From an uncultured Eubacteriales bacterium (GTDB lineage: Bacteria > Bacillota > Clostridia > Oscillospirales > Acutalibacteraceae): a stretch of DNA of 8,938 nucleotides. Shown here in pieces: positions 1 to 7,191 of this stretch. The stretch is from assembly GCA_910584745.1 (NCBI GenBank), contig CAJUDG010000025.1, positions 1 through 8,938 of the forward strand, read 5' to 3'. Numbering within the stretch: the first letter of the stretch is position 1; each line of letters starts with the position of its first letter. The notes beneath the pieces were generated by a model that made no database searches, was not told the origin of the DNA, and saw only the letters and a list, made by a program, of their open reading frames with translations. A program made the position numbers and the translations under genes.

Positions 1-3000
1 CGGCGCTTCTGGCCATTCTTATGGTCGCCACGATGATCCCGAGCGCTTTTGCTGCCGGTGAAGATGCACCTGAGATCTTCGTCGACAACAGACGCACGAC
101 CTATGATGGAGACAACAAATACTCCATCACGATTTACGACACGGACGACGTCCTGATATCCTGGACGCCCATTCCGGGCACCAAGATGCGTGTCGTAACA
201 AAGGACGGCATCGATAAGGACCTGGACGCCAGGATCTATCTGCCCGAGAATGCGAATCTTGTCAGCAGTGACGAGTACAAGACCTACTCGCTCAAGCTGC
301 AGAAGATCGAGAGCAAGAAAGATCCTGTGGACTACACCCTGTCGATCACCATCAAGAGCACCAAGCCCGCCAACGAGTGCCGCCTGGGCGGCGTTCGCGT
401 GGATAAGACCAGCGGCACCTACAAGCTGGGCTATCTGGGCGACGGCACAAATGATGTCCTTGGCTACAGCAACAAGGTTGAGGCTACGGGCATCGAGGCT
501 CACGCCATTGAGGGCGTTGTTAGCGGCAGCACCGTCACCGTCACCCTGCCCTTCGGCATGACTCCCGAAGATGTGGGCTTTGACGGGGTCGGCATAGCTA
601 ACGACATCACCGCCACCGCCGTTTTCGCCCCCCTGTCCGTTGTTGCCAAGAGCCACTATACTTATAACGCTGCGACCAAGACCGGCTCTGTGCGGGTTAC
701 CGCCCAGTCCGGCGCGACCAAGACCTACACCGTTAAGTTTGTCAGCGAGAAGGTCTTTGATTCCTTCGCAGGCGCTTCCAATCTGAAGGACCTGGAGAAT
801 GTTACAAAAATTAATAGGTATGCTAGCACCACCGGCACCGATGGGAACGGCGCTAAGTATACTCTGAACGTCAAAAAGGAAGTTACTGACCCGACCACTA
901 ACACAGCCACTACCTGGACTCCCGTATACGAGGCCACCGAGCGTCTGCAGCGCCTTATGGGTGCCGGTTATGTAGCTGAGGATGTGGAATTGGCAAAACC
1001 GAAGCTAAGTGTTGGCAGTACAACTAAGAGCTATGAGCGCATTAGCGTTGTAAACTCTGTTGATGGTACCAATACCGGAGCTATGCTTAGGCTGATAACC
1101 AGCGGGCACGCTACCTGGGACCTTGGCGATACCGCTTTTACCGACAGTGATTCCGACTATGTCTACCTGCTGGTCCGCACCAAGGCCAACCCCTCCGGCG
1201 CTTTCATAGAGGTCAAGCTGGATCCTGTAAAGGCTCCTGTTGTTGGCCCCCGCATTACCGAGATCCAGGCGGCCAACACCATGAGCAACGAGAGCGCGGC
1301 TTTCGTGGCTGCGGATGCCACCTCTATCGACGTTGTGCTCGACAAGGAGTACGGCAACGACGCCGGCGGTTCTGAAACAGACGGCGACAAGACCGATATA
1401 AGCAAGGTTTATCTGCATGTAAGCACCGACACAGACGCTTATGTGCGCATCCCCTCTCAGGAGGGAAACGAAACCCCTGTGTGGTCCAGCAGCTGGGACA
1501 ACCAGAACCCTGACATCCGTCACCTGCTGAAGAACGTGAACGCCAAGGACGGCTCCGTTACCATCCAGATTACTGACGCGGACGGCAAGAACCCGCGCAA
1601 CTATCGCGTAAACTTCAGAGTTGCAACCACGAACAAGACCGAGCTGGAGCGCGTGGCGCTCTACACAGCTGACGGCGTGAAGGTTGCCGAGTCCATCAAG
1701 CAGGCTGATAAGACCGCCCCCAGAGAGCTGGAGGTTCCCTATGAGTATTTCCCCACTCCTGGCGATGTGAGCCAGGATCCCACTAATGCTGTTACCAGTA
1801 CTCGTCTTGCAGGCCTTTACCTGTGCATATTCCCCAGCGATGGCGCTTCTGTGGCCCCGGGCACGGTACCCACGCAGGTCAATGTTACAAACGTAGAGGT
1901 CGATAGCAGCAAGAATCATACCCACGGTGCCTCTCCGGACGGCGCTACTCCTGACCCGGTTCTTTCCGGCAACAACCCGCACATCTTTGAGAACGGCGTA
2001 ACAACTGTGGGCGACGTTTGGAATGCCACTTTTGGCACCGGCGCGAACTTCAATAACACACTCTCTATTACCGTAAGCAACACCGGCGCGGGCACAGCCG
2101 ATGAGACCTATGAGATTGAGCTCAAGCGCAAGCTGCCCAGGACCGAGGCTGAGCTGGATGTCGTTGAGACCAACAAGGCTCTGGACGCTGACTATGTCTA
2201 CTCTCAGGCTAATACCCTGGGCAAGGAGAACAGCCAGAAGGACATCGGCCAGGCTTATGTAGCCGCTATGGGCGAGGACGGCAATGAGCTGCCCGCAAGG
2301 ATTTCCGGCAACGACATCATTGTCACTGTTCCCGCCGATTGGGATCAGAGCACAGATGCTCTGTACCTCACCAAACTTGCAGGAACTCCGGACACTAAAG
2401 AACTTTACCGTTATGTTGACGACGACATTCCTGCCACCACAACGGACCCCAAAGTTGCCAGCGCATCGGTGCTGGTATGGGCCGAGCAGCAGGATCAGAC
2501 AGAGAATAGCGTAGGCTCTCGTACCTATACCGGAGATGTGAACCGCTTCATAAACCTGACCGAGGTAAACGGCGGCGTTGAGGAGCAGAATGTCATCTAC
2601 GCTGTCAGCGAGAGAGATTATTATCTCTACCTGAATGGCGGCGGCACTCTTACCAACCTTAAGACCTACTCCACCCCCTATGAGGTGCACATCGAGTACG
2701 CTCCCGACAACAGCGAGGAGCGCGAGCTGAAGGACGTGCAGAGCGCCAATCCCGCTCTGGCTACCGCCAGCTTTGACGCCGAGTATGGCCTGATCACCAT
2801 CTCCGTGCCCGACTCCACCGACTGGTCCGACGGCTACCGCGGCGACCGCAGCAAGAACTTCAAGCTCAACTTTGAGGCCTCCGCTGATGCTCTGATCATC
2901 GACAAGTATCAGAAGGAGCTGAACGACGTTACCGCCGGCAGCGGCGCAGTGAACGGCGCTGGCCATACCAGTGGCCGCTATAACGGCGCTACCGCTGCTC

Positions 3001-4091
3001 AGCTGAACGAGTATTGGCAGCAGCTGAACATCCGCGACCAGATCACCAATGACACCGAGTTCTTCGTGCTCAACGGCGAGCTGTACATCTATGACCCGCT
3101 GACCGGCTATGAGATCCCTGTCACCGGCGTGGGCGGAAAGTTCACCAACAACAACTGGGCCACCATCAAGAGCAAGCAGGCTGAGATCCAGGTCTATGAC
3201 GCACAGCAGAACGATAAGATCACTTACCGTCTGGACCTGAAGGTTGGCAGCAGCCAGCCCGTCAGCGGCGATAACACTCTCGCTTCCGTGACCGCCGACG
3301 GCCATGCCGCCACCAAGTCCGGCAACGAGTACACCGTGTACGTTCCCAAGGGAACCGACATGAGCAAGGCCAAGCTGTCCCTGCGCACCACCGATTCCGG
3401 TGCAAGCATCACTTCCGTGGACGGCAAGACCTATACCGACGGCATGGAGGTTGACCTGAGCGAGGGCAAGATCGTGACCGTGGTCGTGACCGCCGCCAAC
3501 GGCGCTTCCGCCACCTATACCGTCAAGTCCGAGGTCGGCACCGCTCCTACTCCCTGGACCAATCCTTACACCGACGTGAAGGAAGGCGACTGGTTCTATG
3601 ACGCAGTCAAGTACGTGAACCAGAACGGTCTGATGGAGGGCACCTCTGCCAACAAGTTCAGCCCCCGCAGCGACCTGACCCGCGGCATGTTCGCGCAGAT
3701 CCTGTACAACGCCGCTGGCAAGCCCAGCGTGACCTGGACCAATAAGTTCAGCGACGTGAAGGAAGGCGACTGGTACGCCAGCGCGATTATCTGGGCGGCA
3801 GATCAGGGCGTCCTGGCCGGTTACGGCAACGGCACCGCCAAGCCCAAGAGCTCCATCACCCGCGAGGATCTGGTAAGTCTGCTGTGGCGCTATGAGGGCT
3901 CTCCTGCCCCCACCAGCACCACCCTGAACTTCTCAGATGCAAGCAAGGTCAGCAGCTATGCCAAGGATGCTATGCTGTGGGCTGTTGAAAACGATATCGT
4001 GACCGGAACCAGCGGCAAGCTGAATCCCCAGGGCAACGCCATGAGGGCCGAGGCCGCACAGATGCTGATGAAGTATTTCAGCAATAAATAA
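1..4091 (+). CDS. Large secreted SLH-domain surface protein, 5'-partial
   Basis: Cell-surface protein expected to be exported and held on the wall by its SLH modules. The frame is open from base 3. The first residues (ALLAILMVATMIPSAFA, then AGED) are the hydrophobic core and AxA cleavage site of a signal peptide, so the ATG at 21 is internal and the true start lies upstream. Numbering from that ATG (1356 residues), roughly 13-1080 is beta-rich, Thr/Asp/Asn/Gly-rich and unrecognised. Segments near 155-245 and 1085-1170 end in the pattern of cadherin-like beta-sandwich or Ig-like repeats (SGATKTYTVKF, NGASATYTVKS). Three SLH modules follow at about 1182-1235, 1241-1295 and 1300-1356; the first two share DVKEGDW, and the third is the most diverged. 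No catalytic motif is visible, so an adhesive or structural S-layer role is inference. The stop is TAA at 4089-4091, followed by a terminator. Confidence 0.9.
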   Translation, partial: ALLAILMVATMIPSAFAAGEDAPEIFVDNRRTTYDGDNKYSITIYDTDDVLISWTPIPGTKMRVVTKDGIDKDLDARIYLPENANLVSSDEYKTYSLKLQKIESKKDPVDYTLSITIKSTKPANECRLGGVRVDKTSGTYKLGYLGDGTNDVLGYSNKVEATGIEAHAIEGVVSGSTVTVTLPFGMTPEDVGFDGVGIANDITATAVFAPLSVVAKSHYTYNAATKTGSVRVTAQSGATKTYTVKFVSEKVFDSFAGASNLKDLENVTKINRYASTTGTDGNGAKYTLNVKKEVTDPTTNTATTWTPVYEATERLQRLMGAGYVAEDVELAKPKLSVGSTTKSYERISVVNSVDGTNTGAMLRLITSGHATWDLGDTAFTDSDSDYVYLLVRTKANPSGAFIEVKLDPVKAPVVGPRITEIQAANTMSNESAAFVAADATSIDVVLDKEYGNDAGGSETDGDKTDISKVYLHVSTDTDAYVRIPSQEGNETPVWSSSWDNQNPDIRHLLKNVNAKDGSVTIQITDADGKNPRNYRVNFRVATTNKTELERVALYTADGVKVAESIKQADKTAPRELEVPYEYFPTPGDVSQDPTNAVTSTRLAGLYLCIFPSDGASVAPGTVPTQVNVTNVEVDSSKNHTHGASPDGATPDPVLSGNNPHIFENGVTTVGDVWNATFGTGANFNNTLSITVSNTGAGTADETYEIELKRKLPRTEAELDVVETNKALDADYVYSQANTLGKENSQKDIGQAYVAAMGEDGNELPARISGNDIIVTVPADWDQSTDALYLTKLAGTPDTKELYRYVDDDIPATTTDPKVASASVLVWAEQQDQTENSVGSRTYTGDVNRFINLTEVNGGVEEQNVIYAVSERDYYLYLNGGGTLTNLKTYSTPYEVHIEYAPDNSEERELKDVQSANPALATASFDAEYGLITISVPDSTDWSDGYRGDRSKNFKLNFEASADALIIDKYQKELNDVTAGSGAVNGAGHTSGRYNGATAAQLNEYWQQLNIRDQITNDTEFFVLNGELYIYDPLTGYEIPVTGVGGKFTNNNWATIKSKQAEIQVYDAQQNDKITYRLDLKVGSSQPVSGDNTLASVTADGHAATKSGNEYTVYVPKGTDMSKAKLSLRTTDSGASITSVDGKTYTDGMEVDLSEGKIVTVVVTAANGASATYTVKSEVGTAPTPWTNPYTDVKEGDWFYDAVKYVNQNGLMEGTSANKFSPRSDLTRGMFAQILYNAAGKPSVTWTNKFSDVKEGDWYASAIIWAADQGVLAGYGNGTAKPKSSITREDLVSLLWRYEGSPAPTSTTLNFSDASKVSSYAKDAMLWAVENDIVTGTSGKLNPQGNAMRAEAAQMLMKYFSNK
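3572..3774 (+). repeat. Tandem SLH-module repeat at DNA level
   Basis: A 23-base identical stretch (3572-3594 and 3752-3774, encoding DVKEGDW) recurs 180 bp apart, each copy preceded by a shared ctggaccaat. The spacing equals 60 codons, one SLH module plus linker, which points to module duplication within the gene. The third module does not carry the repeat. Confidence 0.8.
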
Positions 4092-4131
4092 GGTTTCAAC
4101 TCACCTAAGTTTTATGATTACCCCATAAAGG

Positions 4132-4170
4132 CGAAGGGGGCGGATGTTTCCGCCCTCTTTGCTTTTGGTT
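4132..4170 (+). terminator. Intrinsic terminator after the SLH gene
   Basis: A 13-bp stem with two G-T wobbles (4132-4144 with 4149-4161), TGTT loop at 4145-4148, then CTTTTGGTT. The core GGGCGGA/TCCGCCC is perfect. It lies 41 nt past the SLH stop codon and before the next promoter, so it separates the two transcription units. Confidence 0.85.
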
Positions 4171-4173
4171 AAA

Positions 4174-4216
4174 AATTTCCCTGCTATCCCAAATTGCAGT
4201 TGCGGCAGGGGAAATT
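4174..4216. repeat. Inverted repeat overlapping the phosphoribosyltransferase promoter
   Basis: Left arm AATTTCCCTGC (4174-4184) pairs with right arm GCAGGGGAAATT (4205-4216), giving 11 bp with one extra G in the right arm. The intervening 20 nt end in the putative -35 box. The right arm fills most of the -35/-10 spacer, a position typical of an operator, although no known operator consensus is recognised. Confidence 0.5.
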
Positions 4217-4228
4217 ATATGGTATAAT
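4200..4228 (+). promoter_or_regulatory. Extended -10 promoter of the phosphoribosyltransferase-comEC unit
   Basis: A consensus TATAAT (4223-4228) is preceded by TG at the extended -10 position (TGGTATAAT). A poor -35 (TTGCGG, 4200-4205) lies 17 bp upstream. The extended -10 could compensate for the weak -35. The predicted start near 4235 leaves a leader of about 60 nt before the ATG at 4294. Confidence 0.7.
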
Positions 4229-4278
4229 TTCCTTGAAAGTCCGGCAGTACCTGCGAAAACCAGACTCTCAATACTTAT

Positions 4279-4285
4279 AAGGAAG
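4279..4285 (+). promoter_or_regulatory. Ribosome binding site that fixes the ATG start at 4294
   Basis: AAGGAAG at 4279-4285 stands 8 nt before ATG 4294, normal Shine-Dalgarno spacing. The in-frame GTG at 4285 overlaps this motif and cannot be served by it, so the ATG is chosen. Confidence 0.75.
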
Positions 4286-4293
4286 TGTTTTCC

Positions 4294-4830
4294 ATGAGCG
4301 TATACAAAATGACCATCGCCGGCTGCCAACGGGAGCTGCCCATATGCCCCATCAGCGATACCCTGGATATCGCCGGCTTCGTCATGTTCGGCGATGTGGA
4401 GGTCACCGAGGCCGCCGCGAAGGCCCTGATGGAGAGGTGCCCGGAGCACGATGTGATAGTGACCGCCGAGAGCAAGGGGATCCCCCTGGCCTATGAGATG
4501 GCCCGCATCGGGTGCAGGAATTACGTTGTGGCCCGAAAGGGTATAAAAGCCTATATGGAGGACCCCATCCACGTTGAGGTCAAGTCCATTACCACCGACC
4601 ATGTCCAGAAGCTCTACCTCTCCAAGGCCGACTGTGAGAACCTTCGGGGCAAGCGCATTCTTATAGTCGACGATGTGATCTCCACCGGCGAGTCTCTGGC
4701 GGCCATAGAGGAGCTGCTCCATTCCGTGGGCGGCCAGGTGGTGGGCAGGGCCTGCGTCCTGGCCGAGGGCGACGCCAAGGACCGTGCGGACATCATTTAT
4801 CTTGAACCCCTGCCCCTGTTCTTCAAATAG
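4294..4830 (+). CDS. Type I phosphoribosyltransferase, adenine PRTase-like
   Basis: Predicted cytosolic enzyme joining a base to PRPP, most likely in purine salvage; the substrate cannot be fixed from sequence. It has 178 residues, close to the usual size of adenine/xanthine PRTases. The PRPP-binding signature is clear at residues 121-134 (RILIVDDVISTGES), with the paired acidic residues D126-D127 and the following STGES loop. Upstream, VTAESKGIPLAYEMAR and VVARKGIKAYM resemble the first nucleotide-binding loop and the RK flexible-loop region of adenine PRTases and of the PurR C-terminal PRTase domain. No N-terminal winged helix is present, so it is not a full PurR. Start ATG 4294 has a good ribosome binding site. 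It is first in a two-gene unit, ending 2 nt before the comEC-like start. An orotate or regulatory PRTase is less likely. Confidence 0.85.
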   Translation: MSVYKMTIAGCQRELPICPISDTLDIAGFVMFGDVEVTEAAAKALMERCPEHDVIVTAESKGIPLAYEMARIGCRNYVVARKGIKAYMEDPIHVEVKSITTDHVQKLYLSKADCENLRGKRILIVDDVISTGESLAAIEELLHSVGGQVVGRACVLAEGDAKDRADIIYLEPLPLFFK

Positions 4831-4832
4831 CT

Positions 4833-7037
4833 GTGTCATATCTGCCATTAGCCTGGATTGGCACAGTGGTCTTTATCGCCGCTTCCCTGGCATCTGTACA
4901 AGACCCTCATATGACCGGGATCATGTCCATGGTCTGTGGGGGTCTGGCTTTTTTTACCTTTATGCTGGGCGTTCTCCTGGGGCGCATAGAGAACCCGGAT
5001 AAGCGCCGCAGCCGCAGGCTGATCTTTTTTCACAGCTCTCTCCTGCTGCTGGCCGCCGGTCTCATGTTCGGACTGTATGCCGACCGCTATTTCACCTGCG
5101 CGGCCCCGGTCCGCCAGTATGACCAGATGTCCGCCGAGGTCCTTATGGAGCCTCTTGATTACCCTACCCGTCAGTACGGCAAGCACTATTATCCCGTCAG
5201 GATACTTGAACTGGATGGAGAGCCGGTAGAGCCCTTCCGGGTGCGGCTCTCCTGCTCTGAGGCCATGAAATGTGAGCCCTGCGACCGGGTGCGCTGTCAG
5301 GTGAAATTTTACTCGTTCAAAGCCGGCGGAATGTATTCAACATACTCCTCCCAGCTTGCTCAGGGGAACCTGCTCGGCGCATACCCAGAGGGGTATAACG
5401 CCTATGAATATTTTCCTGCGGAGAACTCTTTCCCTTTGGGACGGCTTTTGCCAATGCTGCGCCGTTATGTGTCCCGGGGCCTGGACCGCTGTATCTCCGG
5501 CGACGAGGCCGCACTGCTGAAGACCGTGCTGCTGGGCCGGGGGTTTCAGCTTTCCGAGGAGGTATATACGGATTTCCGACTGATAGGCTGCTCCCATATG
5601 CTGGCGGTGTCTGGCCTGCATATGACTCTGGTGGGCGCATTTCTGAATCTGTTCCTGGCGCGGCTTCCAGTCCACCGCCGCCTGCGCAGCTTGGCCGCCA
5701 TGGCGCTGCTGTTTCTATATCTCCTTCTCACCGGATTCCCGGTCTCCGCCGTGCGAAGCTATGTGATGTTTGCGTTCTGCTCTCTGGCATCGGCGGCCTA
5801 TGAATTGGGCGACACCCTCAACTCTCTGGGCGCTGCGGTTACGCTTATATGCTTTAGCGACCCCTTTGCCGGCGGCAGCGTGGGGTTTGCCCTCTCCGTT
5901 CTTGCCACGGCGGGCATATCGCTTCTGGGCCGTCGGGTGGAGCAGATGATATGTCCAAAAACCGCCGGGCCCATTCGGAGGTATATGGCGGGAACAGTCT
6001 CTACCACCATATCAGCCACTCTGTTCACCCTGCCGGTGCAGATAGCCGTGTTCCAGGGGCTTCCCCTTCTGACCATTGTCTCAAACATGCTGCTTCTGCC
6101 ATTATTTGTTTCCATGCTCTATGGGGCGCTGCCCCTTCTCATACTTTCTCTGTTTGACCCTGCGGGAGCGCTTATTCAGCCATTTGTACTGTTCTGCGGC
6201 CTGCTTGCCAGAACACTGCTGAAGCTCAGTCGCTGGATGGCGCGCCTGCCGGGAATATACTTGAGCATGACGGACCCAATATTGTTGATTGCGCTGGGGC
6301 TGTTGATGATAACTATATGGTTCGGTCTCTCCAAGCGGTCCAGGCTCCGGCCGGTATTCATGACCCTGTCCCTGACAATGGCGCTTTTCCTGCCCGTTCT
6401 CCGCTATGAATCCAGACTGGATACCGTGACTCTGGCGGTCAGCGGGGACGGAGAGTCATCCTGCGTGGTGGTCATGCAGGACGGGCGGGCTGCCGTAGTC
6501 AGCATGGGCACCTTCAAAAGCGGGCTTGCCCGGCAAATTATGGTCCAGGAGAATATACATACTCTGGAGAGTGTTTTGGTAACCCGGCAGGACCTCCGGG
6601 CAAAAGCCATGCTGAGAGACCTGCTGTCAAACTGCCGCCCGAAGACCGTTCTGCTGTGTGGCGGGAGTTATGCCGGAAAGGACCTGCGCTACCCCGGCGT
6701 CAGGCTGGTGACAGTTTCAGACAACTGCCTATATCAGGTGCTGCCGGGAATAATGGTCCAGGTGGACGGCGGCGGGGAAAAGATACGGATCTGGGCCAAT
6801 AACAAGAAGCTGCTCCTAGTGTCGGAAGACTGCGCCGGTGAGGCCTGCGACCTACTGATAACCGGCCGCTCTCTCCCACAGATAGACACGGAGCTAACCC
6901 TGTTTATGTGCGGCGAGGACGTTTCGCCTGAGGAGGCCGGCCAAGAGCTATATTCGGACTTCTACCTTGTCACGGATCAGAGCGTCCGCAATGTGGATAT
7001 CATATTTGACGGAGAGATCAGTATGCGAAGCTGGTAG
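4833..7037 (+). CDS. comEC: ComEC/Rec2-family DNA-uptake channel with degenerate C-terminal domain
   Basis: Polytopic membrane protein of the ComEC/Rec2 family, which carries single-stranded DNA across the cytoplasmic membrane during natural transformation. It has 734 residues, a normal length. Three N-terminal hydrophobic segments (about 5-20, 30-50, 63-82) are followed by a soluble OB-like DUF4131 region (about 90-200). The competence domain (about 210-500) carries SHMLAVSGLHM at 254-264, TGFPVSAVRSYVMF at 300-313, and then SVGFALSVLATAGI, all family hallmarks. Residues about 530-734 align with the metallo-beta-lactamase part (LAVSGDG for LDVGQGD), but the expected THxHxDH is TRQDLRAK at 584-591, so metal-dependent nuclease activity is unlikely. 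GTG 4833 is chosen because it keeps the first membrane segment; no Shine-Dalgarno is seen, so translation may be coupled to the preceding gene. ATG 4911 is an alternative. Family confidence is high; whether it functions in transformation is unknown. Confidence 0.92.
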   Translation: MSYLPLAWIGTVVFIAASLASVQDPHMTGIMSMVCGGLAFFTFMLGVLLGRIENPDKRRSRRLIFFHSSLLLLAAGLMFGLYADRYFTCAAPVRQYDQMSAEVLMEPLDYPTRQYGKHYYPVRILELDGEPVEPFRVRLSCSEAMKCEPCDRVRCQVKFYSFKAGGMYSTYSSQLAQGNLLGAYPEGYNAYEYFPAENSFPLGRLLPMLRRYVSRGLDRCISGDEAALLKTVLLGRGFQLSEEVYTDFRLIGCSHMLAVSGLHMTLVGAFLNLFLARLPVHRRLRSLAAMALLFLYLLLTGFPVSAVRSYVMFAFCSLASAAYELGDTLNSLGAAVTLICFSDPFAGGSVGFALSVLATAGISLLGRRVEQMICPKTAGPIRRYMAGTVSTTISATLFTLPVQIAVFQGLPLLTIVSNMLLLPLFVSMLYGALPLLILSLFDPAGALIQPFVLFCGLLARTLLKLSRWMARLPGIYLSMTDPILLIALGLLMITIWFGLSKRSRLRPVFMTLSLTMALFLPVLRYESRLDTVTLAVSGDGESSCVVVMQDGRAAVVSMGTFKSGLARQIMVQENIHTLESVLVTRQDLRAKAMLRDLLSNCRPKTVLLCGGSYAGKDLRYPGVRLVTVSDNCLYQVLPGIMVQVDGGGEKIRIWANNKKLLLVSEDCAGEACDLLITGRSLPQIDTELTLFMCGEDVSPEEAGQELYSDFYLVTDQSVRNVDIIFDGEISMRSW

Positions 7038-7074
7038 CCCGAGCAGAAAATAGCGGGTGAATCGCAAAAAAGTG

Positions 7075-7103
7075 TTGACTTTCGCGGAATGACCTGATAT
7101 AAT
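7075..7103 (+). promoter_or_regulatory. Strong promoter of the tRNA-Val gene
   Basis: TTGACT (7075-7080), a 17-bp spacer and TATAAT (7098-7103), with TG at the extended -10 position (7095-7096). It starts 37 nt after the comEC stop and places the transcription start just before the tRNA 5' end at 7115. Near-consensus strength suits a stable RNA gene. Confidence 0.88.
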
Positions 7104-7114
7104 AATAGGGTCAT

Positions 7115-7191
7115 GGGGGTATAGCTCAGCTGGTTAGAGCGCCTGCTTCACACGTAGGAGGTCACAGGTTCGAGTCCTGTTATCCCCACCA
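7115..7191 (+). tRNA. tRNA-Val(CAC)
   Basis: A complete cloverleaf can be folded by hand. The acceptor stem is GGGGGTA (7115-7121) with TATCCCC (7181-7187). The D arm is GCTC/GAGC (7124-7127, 7137-7140). The anticodon stem is CCTGC/GTAGG, with loop TTCACAC at 7147-7153. The T arm is ACAGG/CCTGT, with loop TTCGAGT. The end A-CCA (7188-7191) is encoded. The anticodon CAC at 7149-7151 reads valine GUG. Its own promoter lies directly upstream. The minus-strand recombinase reading frame overlaps bases 7148-7191, which marks the gene as a likely integration site, but the tRNA itself is intact. Confidence 0.95.

Noticed and set aside
21..23. ATG at 21 as the start of the SLH protein
   Set aside because: The frame is open to the window edge, and the ATG falls in the hydrophobic core of the signal peptide, which would then be too short and lack its basic N-region.
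1005..3305. A 766-codon open frame on the minus strand inside the SLH gene
   Set aside because: It is antisense to a clearly coding frame with signal peptide and SLH modules. Its translation is a low-complexity Val/Gly/Ala/Ile mix with no family pattern, and no promoter or ribosome binding site is seen. It is a by-product of the codon bias of the plus-strand gene.
4285..4287. GTG at 4285 as the phosphoribosyltransferase start
   Set aside because: It overlaps the Shine-Dalgarno sequence that serves ATG 4294.
4105..4848. A 247-codon minus-strand frame covering the phosphoribosyltransferase
   Set aside because: It overlaps the terminator, the promoter and the whole of a gene with a textbook PRPP motif; its translation shows no recognisable domain.
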